Shown here in pieces: positions 6,738 through 13,528 of a stretch of DNA of 13,528 bases. Location of the stretch: the NCBI GenBank assembly GCA_004555855.1, contig SFJQ01000043.1, positions 1-13,528 of the forward strand. Direction: 5' to 3'. This DNA is from [Eubacterium] saphenum (GTDB taxonomy: Bacteria; Bacillota; Clostridia; Oscillospirales; Ruminococcaceae). A program made the translations under genes and the position numbers. The notes under the pieces are model-generated. The model did no database searches and was not told the DNA's origin. It worked only from the letters and a program-made list of their open reading frames with translations. Position 1 is the first letter of the stretch. Each line of letters begins with the position of its first letter.

Positions 6738-6788
6738 AAAGATTATACGATATTTTGTAAAAATAGTTTCTATAATTTGAATAAGTGG

Positions 6789-6817
6789 TTGACAAATCCT
6801 GCCGCCTGCGGTATAAT
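6789..6817 (+). promoter_or_regulatory. consensus sigma-A-type promoter of the MBOAT-DHHW operon
   Basis: TTGACA (6789-6794), a 17-base spacer and TATAAT (6812-6817) form a perfect consensus promoter. The transcript would begin near 6824 and carry a leader of about 73 bases. The leader holds a small hairpin at about 6841-6853, a CCGC/GCGG stem closed by a GCGA (GNRA-type) tetraloop. A second TATAAT at 6771-6776 has no fitting -35 box. Confidence 0.88.
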
Positions 6818-6896
6818 TAAAATGTAGTTTTTGTAAAAAAGCCGCGCGAGCGGTTCTGTCAGATATATACAAAAGTTGAAAATTTTGGGGTGCAAT

Positions 6897-8372
6897 ATGG
6901 TTTTTTCCGATTTATTCTTTCTCTATATTTTTATACCCGCAGTTGCAATTTGTTATGCTCTCGCGCGGTGCGGCGATAAAGCAAGGCTCAGGGCTGCGGA
7001 AACAGGCAAAGCTCCGCGATATGCAAACGCAAATCTTTGCCCGTACACAAACGCGGTTTTGATAGTATTCTCGCTGATTTTTTACGCGTGGGGCGAGCCG
7101 ATTTACATATTCCTGATGCTCGCAAGCGTTGTGATGAACTATTTTGTCGGGCTTTTCATCACTCGGAAAAAACAGCGCTCAAAGCCCGCGCTGATTGTCG
7201 GGCTTGTGCTGAACATCGCCATAATCGGCGTGTTCAAATACGCGGATTTTCTTGTCGATACGCTCAATCTCACGGGGCTTGGGATACCGAAGCCGGGGAT
7301 TGCGCTTCCCATCGGAATAAGCTTTTTCACATTCCAATCCATTTCCTACATAATCGACGTTTATCGCGGCGAAGTCAAGGCACAGCGCAATTTCTTCTCG
7401 CTTTTGCTGTACATTTCGATGTTCCCGCAGCTGATTGCAGGACCTATCGTGCGCTATTCTACAATTTCCGAGGAAATAAACAACCGCAGCATAAATTTCA
7501 ACGATATCTCGGAAGGCTCGTTTCGCTTTCTTATCGGACTTGGCAAGAAAGTTATCCTTGCAAACCAACTCTCCGAGATTTCCTCGAAATTCCTTGACGG
7601 AAACCTCGCTTCGCTTTCCGCGGGTGGCGCGTGGCTCGGAATTTTCGCGTACACCCTGCAGATTTACTTCGATTTCTCGGGCTATTCGGATATGGCAATC
7701 GGTATGGGGCGCTGCTTCGGCTTCCACTTTGACGAGAACTTCAATCACCCCTACATCGCGCGCACAATCACGGATTTCTGGCGGCGCTGGCACATCTCGC
7801 TGGGCAGCTTTTTCCGCGATTACGTTTACATTCCGCTCGGCGGCAACCGAAAGCATCAGCCTTTGAATATTCTCATAGTGTGGTTTATGACGGGCTTGTG
7901 GCACGGCGCAAGCTGGAATTTTGTGCTTTGGGGAGTGTACTTCGGCGCGATAATTATGCTTGAAAAATACACAATCCTCAAGGTCAAGGACAAAATCCCG
8001 CCGATTTTCCTGCATATTTACAGCATTTTTGTGATAGTATTCGGCTGGGTTATCTTCTATTTTGACGATTTTTCGCGGCTCGGGGAATTTATTCCGATAT
8101 TGTTCGGCGGCGGAAAAGCGGGCGGCTGGGACGTTGTGGTTCACGGCGAACTCACGGGAAATCTCTGGCTGCTGATTGCGGCGGTGATTTGCTGTTTCCC
8201 GATTGCAAAGTTTTTCAGCTATCTGTACAGCAAAACCGCAAACAACGGCAGCGCAGGCGGCGAGGCTGTCCTCACGGGGCTGAAAACGCTCTGCTCGGTT
8301 GCTTTGCTTGTTGTGAGCACGCTTTTGCTTATCGGAAGCACTACTAATCCCTTCCTGTACTTGAGATTTTAA
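6897..8372 (+). CDS. MBOAT-family membrane-bound O-acyltransferase (AlgI/PatA-like)
   Basis: This is a 491-residue polytopic membrane protein of the AlgI-type MBOAT family, which moves acyl (usually acetyl) groups across or at the membrane for O-acylation of cell-surface polymers. The typical N-terminus MVFSDLFFLYIFIP is present. The conserved core follows: YFDFSGYSDMAIGMGRCFGF (258-277), NFNHPYIARTITDFWRRWHISLG (281-303, with His299) and GLWHGASWNFVLWG (333-346) with the presumed catalytic His336. The ATG at 6897 gives this standard N-terminus; a TTG at 6876 is in frame but unlikely. The ribosome site is only a GGGG 6 bases upstream, so translation may be modest. The stop is 9 bases before the DHHW partner gene. 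The acceptor is unknown: exopolysaccharide, teichoic acid or peptidoglycan are all possible. Confidence 0.92.
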   Translation: MVFSDLFFLYIFIPAVAICYALARCGDKARLRAAETGKAPRYANANLCPYTNAVLIVFSLIFYAWGEPIYIFLMLASVVMNYFVGLFITRKKQRSKPALIVGLVLNIAIIGVFKYADFLVDTLNLTGLGIPKPGIALPIGISFFTFQSISYIIDVYRGEVKAQRNFFSLLLYISMFPQLIAGPIVRYSTISEEINNRSINFNDISEGSFRFLIGLGKKVILANQLSEISSKFLDGNLASLSAGGAWLGIFAYTLQIYFDFSGYSDMAIGMGRCFGFHFDENFNHPYIARTITDFWRRWHISLGSFFRDYVYIPLGGNRKHQPLNILIVWFMTGLWHGASWNFVLWGVYFGAIIMLEKYTILKVKDKIPPIFLHIYSIFVIVFGWVIFYFDDFSRLGEFIPILFGGGKAGGWDVVVHGELTGNLWLLIAAVICCFPIAKFFSYLYSKTANNGSAGGEAVLTGLKTLCSVALLVVSTLLLIGSTTNPFLYLRF

Positions 8373-8381
8373 GGTGAACAC

Positions 8382-9860
8382 ATGAAACAAAATTCCAAAA
8401 AATACAAAGAACGCACCCCCAAGCGCCGCAAAGCTTCAAATATCGTGTATCTCACGACGCTGCTGCTGGCGTTTGAGGCAATCGGCTTGTCGCTTATAAT
8501 TTTCCCGCGCAGTACCGTGAGCATTACCGAAAAACGCGAGCTGAAAACGTTTCCCGAGTTCAGTTTGGAAAGCTATTTCAGCGGCGATTTCACAAAGGAA
8601 TTGTCCGAGTGGTTCAGCGACACCGTGCCGTATCGCGATGAGCTTACGGGGATTTCCGCCGGTATTCGGGAATTGCGCGGCTTCAGACTTGACGACACAC
8701 GTTATCACGACCTGAAACCGGTTACGCCGGAAAATTCCGACACAAGCTCCTCGTCAAGCACAAGCTCGTCCGAAAGCACGACTTCAAGCTCCTCGTCAAC
8801 GTCAACTTCATCGGAAAGCAGCACTTCTTCTCAGACCGAAAGCACGACTTCTTCGAGTGAAACGAGCAAGGACAATCCCGAAATTCAAGACCACCTGAAC
8901 ATAACCAACAACGGAATTGCTGTTGTCGGCGACCGCGCGCTTATGATGTACGGCGGCAGTTTTTCTGTCGGCGAGAGATACGCCAAGGTTATGAACAAAT
9001 ACAAGCAGGCGATGCCGAACGTCAACGTTTACAGTATGATAATCCCGACGTCCTGCGAGTTTTACAGCCCCGCTTCTCTGGCGGGATATCACGCCAGCGA
9101 GCTGGACAACATAAATCACGTCAACAGCTTTTTGCAGGGAGTAACGCCGGTTGACGCGTATTCGGCGCTTGCCGCGCACACAAGCGAGGACATTTACCTC
9201 CGCACCGACCACCACTGGGCGCCGCTCGGCGCGTATTACGCAGCGCAGCAGTTTGCAAAAACAGCGGGAGTGCCGTTCAAGGATATTTCCGAGTATGACC
9301 GGCAGGTTGTCCACGGCTATGTCGGAACGATGTACGGCTTCACCGAGGATATCGTCCTCAAAAACAATCCCGAGGACTTCGTGTATTACGTCCCGAAAAC
9401 CGTTCAGTACACGACCACCTACTATGAATACGAGCTAAGCGGCGGCAGAATTGTCGGCGCAAGACCGGAGTTCAACGGCAATTTCTTCATTCATTACGGC
9501 GACGGAAACGGTATGGCTTACTGCACGTTTATGGGCGGCGATTCGCAGATTGTTAAGGTTAAGACAAACGCGGGCACGGGCAGAAAACTCGCAATTCTCA
9601 AGGATAGCTACGGAAACGCTTTGCCGGGGTATCTGATGGGTTCGTTTGACGAGATTATAGTTATCGATATGCGTTATTTCACGCACAATGTTGTCGATTT
9701 CCTCACGGAAAACGGAACAACCGACATTCTCTTCGCAAACAACGCTTTCCACGCGGCAACCGCTTCAACGGTGGATTATTACGAAAGCTTCCTCACACAG
9801 CAGGATTGGGGCTATTGGCAAACAGAAAGACCGATTGTTACCGAAACCGAAGATGAATAA
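8382..9860 (+). CDS. DHHW-family protein (AlgJ/AlgX-like O-acylation partner) with Ser/Thr-rich linker
   Basis: This 492-residue protein has a basic cytoplasmic start, one signal-anchor helix (about 22-42) and an extracytoplasmic body. The family name motif DHHW is at 276-279 in LRTDHHWAPLGAYYA, and LKDSYGNALPG (407-417) supplies a serine (Ser409). In AlgJ/AlgX enzymes an Asp-x-His pair and a distant Ser form the SGNH-like catalytic set, which here would be Asp276, His278 and Ser409. Members accept an acyl group from an MBOAT partner and place it on an extracellular polymer, and the MBOAT gene is 9 bases upstream. Residues 119-163 are almost entirely Ser/Thr/Glu and interrupt the fold as a flexible spacer. 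The start at 8382 follows AAGGTG. A terminator directly follows the gene. Confidence 0.88.
   Translation: MKQNSKKYKERTPKRRKASNIVYLTTLLLAFEAIGLSLIIFPRSTVSITEKRELKTFPEFSLESYFSGDFTKELSEWFSDTVPYRDELTGISAGIRELRGFRLDDTRYHDLKPVTPENSDTSSSSSTSSSESTTSSSSSTSTSSESSTSSQTESTTSSSETSKDNPEIQDHLNITNNGIAVVGDRALMMYGGSFSVGERYAKVMNKYKQAMPNVNVYSMIIPTSCEFYSPASLAGYHASELDNINHVNSFLQGVTPVDAYSALAAHTSEDIYLRTDHHWAPLGAYYAAQQFAKTAGVPFKDISEYDRQVVHGYVGTMYGFTEDIVLKNNPEDFVYYVPKTVQYTTTYYEYELSGGRIVGARPEFNGNFFIHYGDGNGMAYCTFMGGDSQIVKVKTNAGTGRKLAILKDSYGNALPGYLMGSFDEIIVIDMRYFTHNVVDFLTENGTTDILFANNAFHAATASTVDYYESFLTQQDWGYWQTERPIVTETEDE
8736..8870 (+). repeat. Ser/Thr-rich low-complexity coding segment
   Basis: This stretch encodes the spacer at residues 119-163 of the DHHW protein, built mostly from Ser, Thr and Glu codons. 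A 16-base identical unit beginning CCGAAAGCAC occurs at 8770-8785 and 8836-8851, 66 bases apart and in the same frame, so length changes by slippage or recombination would keep the gene open. Confidence 0.75.
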
Positions 9861-9863
9861 AAT

Positions 9864-9899
9864 TCGCCCTCTGAGGTTAAACTCAGGGGGCGATTTTTT
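9864..9899 (+). terminator. intrinsic terminator of the MBOAT-DHHW operon
   Basis: A 12-bp stem with one G-U pair (TCGCCCTCTGAG 9864-9875 with CTCAGGGGGCGA 9882-9893) closes on a 6-base loop and is followed by six T (9894-9899). It lies 3 bases after the DHHW stop codon and upstream of the PTS promoter, so it separates the two units. Confidence 0.93.
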
Positions 9900-9910
9900 G
9901 TGCAATTATT

Positions 9911-9939
9911 CTGATAAAATCGGAAATTTGAGTTATACT
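9911..9939 (+). promoter_or_regulatory. likely promoter of the PTS EIICBA-HPr operon
   Basis: CTGATA (9911-9916, 4 of 6 match to TTGACA), a 17-base spacer and TATACT (9934-9939, 5 of 6) form a reasonable sigma-A-type promoter. The transcript would start near 9946 and have a leader of only about 24 bases. That leaves no room for the antiterminator/terminator leader used by GlcT/LicT-type control. Confidence 0.6.
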
Positions 9940-9969
9940 AAATCCAAGAAATTATCGGAGGAAATGCAG

Positions 9970-12108
9970 ATGAAAGACAAAATTTTTGGCGTTTTGCAAA
10001 GGGTCGGGCGCTCGTTTATGCTGCCGATTGCCTTGCTGCCTGTCGCGGGACTGCTGCTCGGAATAGGCAGCTCCTTCACAAATCCCACAACCCTTGAGGA
10101 ATACAATCTCGCGGGGATAATAAAAGAAGGCGGCGTTCTTTATACAATTCTCGATATTATGAGCAGCGCGGGAAGCGTGGTTTTCGATAACCTGCCGCTG
10201 CTGTTTGCAATGGGCGTCGCAATCGGAATGGCGAAGAACGAAAAAGCTGTTGCGGCGCTTTCGGGCGCGATTTCTTATCTGATTATGAACACGGCGATAA
10301 GCGCGATGATTGACGCAAACGGCGGCGTTGAGGCAATGCCCGCCAACTCCACGACCTCAACTCTCGGCATAACCACGCTTCAAATGGGCGTTTTCGGCGG
10401 TATAATCGTAGGGCTTGGAGTCGCGGCGCTCCACAACAAATTCTACAAAATCAGGCTCCCGCAGGTGCTTTCGTTCTTCGGAGGAACGCGGTTTGTCCCG
10501 ATAATTTGCAGCGTTGTGTATCTTATCGTCGGCGTTGTGATGTACTTTGTCTGGGGATTTGTGCAGCTGGGAATTTCGCAGCTCGGACAGCTCGTTTTGT
10601 CATCGGGCTATGCGGGAACGCTGCTTTATGGCATTATCGAAAGAGCGCTCATTCCTTTCGGCTTGCACCACGTTTTCTATATGCCGTTCTGGCAGACGGA
10701 GCTTGGCGGCTCGATGATAATTGACGGAGTGACCGTTTCGGGCGCGCAGAACATCTTTTTCGCCGAGCTTGCTTCAAAATCCACGGAAACTTTCTCGGTT
10801 TCGGCAACGCGCTTTATGTCGGGAAAATTCCCGTTTATGATTTTCGGACTGCCCGCGGCGGCGCTTGCAATGTACAAAACAGCGCGTCCCGAGAAGAAAA
10901 AAGCAGTCGGCGGGCTGCTGCTTTCGGCGGCGCTCACGTCGATGATTACTGGCATTACCGAGCCGCTTGAGTTCACGTTTTTGTTTGTCGCGCCCGTGAT
11001 GTACGGTGTACACTGCGTTCTCGCAGGACTTTCATATATGCTTATGCACCTGCTGAACGTAGGCGTGGGAATGACGTTTTCGGGAGGCTTGATTGACCTC
11101 ACGCTGTTCGGCATTTTGCAGGGAAACGCAAAGACAAACTGGATTTGGATAGTGATAGTCGGGCTTGTTTACGCGGTTATCTACTATTTCGTGTTCTATT
11201 TTATGATAAAGAAGTTCAGCTTCAAAACTCCCGGCAGAGAAGCCGATGACGAGGAAACAAAGCTCTACACGCGAAAGGATATGGAAGCGAAAAAGGGCGC
11301 GAAATCCGCTGATGGAGCTGAGAGCGTTGATATGACGAGCGCGCTAATCCTGAGGGGGCTTGGCGGAAAGTCGAACATCTCCGACCTTGATTGTTGTGCA
11401 ACGCGGCTCAGAATTACGGTTGCAGACGCAAAAAAGGTTGACGAGAAAATGCTGAAAAGCAGCGGCGCTTCGGGAGTTGTCCGAAAGGGCGACGGAGTGC
11501 AGGTGATTTACGGACCGCAGGTTTCCGTGGTTAAGTCGAAGCTGGAGGATTTTATCGAAACACCCGATTCCGATAAACTTGACGAGCTTTTTGCAAAGGG
11601 AAACGCTGAGGAAAAAACGGCAGAAAAATCCCCCGAAAAGCCTCAGACAACGGCAAATCCGATATTGCTTTTCTCACCGATGAACGGCAGGATAATCCCG
11701 CTTTCGGACGTTGAGGACGAGGTTTTCTCGCAGGAAATTCTCGGAGCGGGAGCGGCTGTCGAGCCGAGCGAGGGCAAGCTGTTTTCGCCGTGCGACGGGA
11801 CTGTTTTGTCGGTTACGGAAACAAAACACGCAATAAGTCTTGCTTCGGAGGACGGCGCGGAAATTCTGCTGCACATCGGCATTGATACGGTGAAACTCGG
11901 CGGGAAGTTCTTCGAGGTTCACGCAAGCAGCGGTCAGGCTGTCAAAAAGGGCGATTTGCTCGTTTCGTTCGACATCGAGGCAATCAAAAACGCAGGCTTC
12001 AAAACCACAACTCCGATGGTTATCTGCAACACTGACGATTATTCTTCGGTGGAAGCGGTTGGTTTCGGAAAAATCAGCGTCGGCGAAAAATTTATTGAAA
12101 TAAAGTGA
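9970..12108 (+). CDS. ptsG: PTS glucose-type transporter EIICBA
   Basis: This 712-residue permease and kinase chain imports and phosphorylates a hexose, most likely glucose. Domain order is C-B-A, as in B. subtilis PtsG. EIIC (about 1-425) carries DNLPLLFAMGVAIG, RALIPFGLHHVFY (225-237) and the sugar-site motif GITEPLEF (328-335). EIIB (about 456-530) has the phosphorylated cysteine in LDCCATRLR, with Cys476 aligning to the PtsG cysteine; the adjacent Cys475 is extra. A Glu/Lys/Ala/Pro linker leads to EIIA (about 563-712), with His620 (TKHAISL) and the phosphorylated His635 (LLHIGIDT). All active residues are present. The start at 9970 has GGAGG 8 bases away; the ATG at 9964 is too close. HPr follows 8 bases downstream. 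N-acetylglucosamine or another glucose-family sugar is the alternative substrate. Confidence 0.9.
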   Translation: MKDKIFGVLQRVGRSFMLPIALLPVAGLLLGIGSSFTNPTTLEEYNLAGIIKEGGVLYTILDIMSSAGSVVFDNLPLLFAMGVAIGMAKNEKAVAALSGAISYLIMNTAISAMIDANGGVEAMPANSTTSTLGITTLQMGVFGGIIVGLGVAALHNKFYKIRLPQVLSFFGGTRFVPIICSVVYLIVGVVMYFVWGFVQLGISQLGQLVLSSGYAGTLLYGIIERALIPFGLHHVFYMPFWQTELGGSMIIDGVTVSGAQNIFFAELASKSTETFSVSATRFMSGKFPFMIFGLPAAALAMYKTARPEKKKAVGGLLLSAALTSMITGITEPLEFTFLFVAPVMYGVHCVLAGLSYMLMHLLNVGVGMTFSGGLIDLTLFGILQGNAKTNWIWIVIVGLVYAVIYYFVFYFMIKKFSFKTPGREADDEETKLYTRKDMEAKKGAKSADGAESVDMTSALILRGLGGKSNISDLDCCATRLRITVADAKKVDEKMLKSSGASGVVRKGDGVQVIYGPQVSVVKSKLEDFIETPDSDKLDELFAKGNAEEKTAEKSPEKPQTTANPILLFSPMNGRIIPLSDVEDEVFSQEILGAGAAVEPSEGKLFSPCDGTVLSVTETKHAISLASEDGAEILLHIGIDTVKLGGKFFEVHASSGQAVKKGDLLVSFDIEAIKNAGFKTTTPMVICNTDDYSSVEAVGFGKISVGEKFIEIK

Positions 12109-12116
12109 GGAAAGAT

Positions 12117-12374
12117 ATGAAAACATTTGACTACACCATCAAGGACGAGCTTGGTATTCACGCAAGACCTGCAGGAATGCTCGCGAAAACGGCAAAGGGC
12201 TTTGAGAGCGTCATCACGATTGAAAAGGACGGAAAATCCGTAAACGCGCAGAAGCTGATGATGCTGATGGGGCTTGGCGTGAAGTGCGGCGATACCGTCA
12301 AAGTCACGGTTGAGGGCGCGGACGAGGAAGCTGCCGCGAAAGCTGTGGAAGAATTTCTCGCGAAAAATCTCTGA
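12117..12374 (+). CDS. ptsH: HPr phosphocarrier protein with Lys at the Ser46 position
   Basis: This 85-residue HPr passes phosphate from enzyme I to EIIA of sugar transporters. The active histidine is His15 in GIHARPAG. The usual second motif around Ser46 reads VNAQKLMMLMGLG, placing Lys46 where Gram-positive HPr carries the serine phosphorylated by HPr kinase. The PTS carrier role should be intact, whereas Ser46-P-dependent catabolite repression should not operate through this copy. The start at 12117 follows GAGGAAAG, which overlaps the EIICBA stop, indicating translational coupling. No enzyme I gene is in the window. A dedicated HPr serving this one transporter, with a separate Ser46-type HPr elsewhere, is a possible reading. 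Confidence 0.93.
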   Translation: MKTFDYTIKDELGIHARPAGMLAKTAKGFESVITIEKDGKSVNAQKLMMLMGLGVKCGDTVKVTVEGADEEAAAKAVEEFLAKNL

Positions 12375-12376
12375 TA

Positions 12377-12417
12377 ATCAAAAGTCCGCCTGTGAAAAAA
12401 CACAAGCGGGCTTTGAT
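12377..12417. terminator. weak hairpin between converging genes
   Basis: ATCAAAAGTCCGCCTGTG (12377-12394) pairs imperfectly with CACAAGCGGGCTTTGAT (12401-12417), with one bulge, one mismatch and one G-U pair across an A-rich loop. It begins 3 bases after the HPr stop and ends 17 bases from the end of the peptidase gene on the other strand. There is no clear T-run on either strand, so it may be a bidirectional or transcript-end-stabilising hairpin. Confidence 0.6.
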
Positions 12418-12433
12418 ATGTGGATATTCGGAA

Positions 12434-13528
12434 TTATTCGTTGAATTGATAATAGATAGTGCCGTCATCGGAAGCATAAACCAACGCGCTGTCCGTGAAA
12501 TAATAGTTTCCGAAGATATCGTACAAAATAATCGAGTGAGTGAAATCGCCTTCACCGAGGTCTTCGTAGCCGATTTCGATTTTTCCGTTTACAACGTATT
12601 CTTCACCGTTAATGGTGAGTGCGTCGCTTTCGGACGTCAAAACAGTATAAACAGGAACGATTTTGTCGCCGTTTTTGAGATGAACCGTTTCGCGTGCTGC
12701 ACAGCCTGTCTGAGCGTCAATTCCACCCCATACTCCGTGAACATTCCACTCGCTTGTATTCCAGTTGTACGAAATACGCAGATTTGTTTCTTCTCCGTTA
12801 AGCAAAATCGGGCAGGTGAAAATGCTTTCATTTTCGTTCTTGCAGACAAGCTCGATAGGAAGCGGCATTCCGTTCAGACAAACCCACATTCCGTTGAAAT
12901 TGCTTATAATTTCGTTTCCGTTGTAGGTTACATCATCGTCCTCGCCGAGATAAAGACTTTTCCCTTCTAACTCCATAAATACGCAGCAAGAAGCGTAATT
13001 GAAATAGTCCGAATCATTCAGCTGAACCGTGTACAGCCCGTCATCATTGATAAGGACGCTCTCGACGCCGATTGTGCAGTCGTCGCCGCAGAAGTTAAAT
13101 TCATCGCTGTCTATTCCGACATTATCGTCTGCGCAGTAGTCGCAGTCCCACAAATCGTCGCAGTCAGAAGCAATTCCGCTGTTGTCATAGTCGTTGAAAT
13201 CGCCGCCGCTCGTGCCGTAAGCGACTTTATCCACGAACGCAAGATACCAGCTGCTCGTGCAGATATCCGAGAAAACAGACAGCTCCTGCGAACCCTGAAC
13301 GGCAAGCGGATAGTAGAGCGAAAGGCCGCCGGCATTTGCGTGCTGAGCGCCGTTATACTTAAAGATAACGGCATTATCCAGCTTTTCAATGGTATCCGAA
13401 GCACTCGGTGCGCAGGATTTCACCGCATTGAGCAAGCCCTTGAGGTCAACCATATTTGTATAGCCCTCGGAGCGATTGTTTCCGCCGAAATTATCAACAC
13501 TTGTGATTGCCCGCGCGATTTCGTTCAG
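12434..13528 (-). CDS. clostripain-family (peptidase C11-like) protein, C-terminal part only
   Basis: The frame is open from the window's right edge and yields 364 C-terminal residues. The first residues (NFGGN, then EGYTNMVDLKGLL) and the later AGGLSLYYPL (residues 67-74 contain the GLSLYYPL part) are characteristic of clostripain-related cysteine peptidases, usually secreted and calcium-dependent. The catalytic His/Cys part and signal peptide lie beyond the window, so activity cannot be judged. After the peptidase core comes a short Asp/Cys-rich segment (13076-13204), then a beta-rich C-terminal domain of about 210 residues that I do not recognise. The apparent ATG at 13453 is internal. The gene converges on the PTS operon and shares the hairpin at 12377-12417. 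Confidence 0.75.
   Translation of the reverse strand: MNEIARAITSVDNFGGNNRSEGYTNMVDLKGLLNAVKSCAPSASDTIEKLDNAVIFKYNGAQHANAGGLSLYYPLAVQGSQELSVFSDICTSSWYLAFVDKVAYGTSGGDFNDYDNSGIASDCDDLWDCDYCADDNVGIDSDEFNFCGDDCTIGVESVLINDDGLYTVQLNDSDYFNYASCCVFMELEGKSLYLGEDDDVTYNGNEIISNFNGMWVCLNGMPLPIELVCKNENESIFTCPILLNGEETNLRISYNWNTSEWNVHGVWGGIDAQTGCAARETVHLKNGDKIVPVYTVLTSESDALTINGEEYVVNGKIEIGYEDLGEGDFTHSIILYDIFGNYYFTDSALVYASDDGTIYYQFNE
13076..13204 (-). other. Asp/Cys-rich segment inside the clostripain-like protein
   Basis: These 43 residues contain about 14 Asp and 5 Cys and almost no basic residues. The piece DYDNSGIASD resembles a calcium-binding DxDxSG loop. It sits between the peptidase core and the C-terminal domain and may bind calcium or form disulfide cross-links. 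The resemblance is by eye and not proof of binding. Confidence 0.5.

Noticed and set aside
6771..6776. Second promoter upstream of the MBOAT gene
   Set aside because: TATAAT is present, but the -35 position reads CGATAT. The perfect promoter 18 to 41 bases downstream is a much better candidate.
7179..8390. 403-codon open frame on the - strand opposite the MBOAT gene
   Set aside because: It is antisense to a gene with clear MBOAT motifs. The predicted protein is highly charged, has no domain pattern and no ribosome site was evident.

Overview
This window looks like chromosomal DNA from a Gram-positive anaerobe of the class Clostridia, most plausibly a Ruminococcus/Oscillospiraceae-type gut bacterium. 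That is an inference. It rests on strong GGAGG-type ribosome binding sites, consensus TTGACA/TATAAT promoters, a PtsG-type EIICBA with an HPr gene, a clostripain-family peptidase, a Firmicutes-style holin/endolysin cassette, an MBOAT-DHHW pair and GC-ending codons. No rRNA, tRNA, CRISPR array, transposase or integrase was seen.

Layout from left to right: (i) Positions 1-2862 hold a sulfur block on the + strand: a possible tail of an upstream gene, O-acetylhomoserine sulfhydrylase (143-1444), cysteine synthase (1469-2401) and an Rrf2-family regulator with a four-cysteine cluster (2425-2829). A strong intrinsic terminator closes it. (ii) Positions 2867-3942 hold a compact three-gene lysis cassette on the - strand. 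In transcription order it encodes a small membrane/coiled-coil protein (XhlA-like), a holin-like protein and an amidase-2 endolysin with a C-terminal SPOR domain. No other phage genes lie nearby. (iii) Positions 4069-6601 hold a divergent + strand gene with its own consensus promoter. It encodes an 815-residue membrane receptor phosphatase: 5TM-LytS-type domain, extracytoplasmic sensor, HAMP, PP2C/SpoIIE. (iv) Positions 6602-6896 are non-coding and hold a large nested inverted repeat, a possible terminator and a perfect sigma-A-type promoter. (v) Positions 6897-9899 hold a two-gene surface O-acylation operon: an MBOAT acyltransferase and a DHHW/AlgJ-like partner with a Ser/Thr-rich linker, then a terminator. 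(vi) Positions 9911-12417 hold a glucose-type PTS EIICBA with its own promoter, followed 8 bases later by HPr. (vii) Positions 12434-13528 (- strand) hold the C-terminal 364 residues of a clostripain-like secreted peptidase that runs off the window.

How the genes work together: the first two genes convert O-acetylated homoserine or serine plus sulfide into homocysteine and cysteine, and the Rrf2 protein is well placed to control them. EIICBA and HPr form the sugar-specific and general arms of one phosphotransferase chain, but this HPr has Lys where Firmicutes HPr normally carries regulatory Ser46. MBOAT and DHHW proteins normally work together to acylate an extracellular polymer. The signalling phosphatase has no anti-sigma or STAS partner in the window. 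The observations most worth following up are the free-standing lysis cassette, the HPr variant, the structured intergenic element at 6611-6737 and the LytS-sensor/PP2C fusion.
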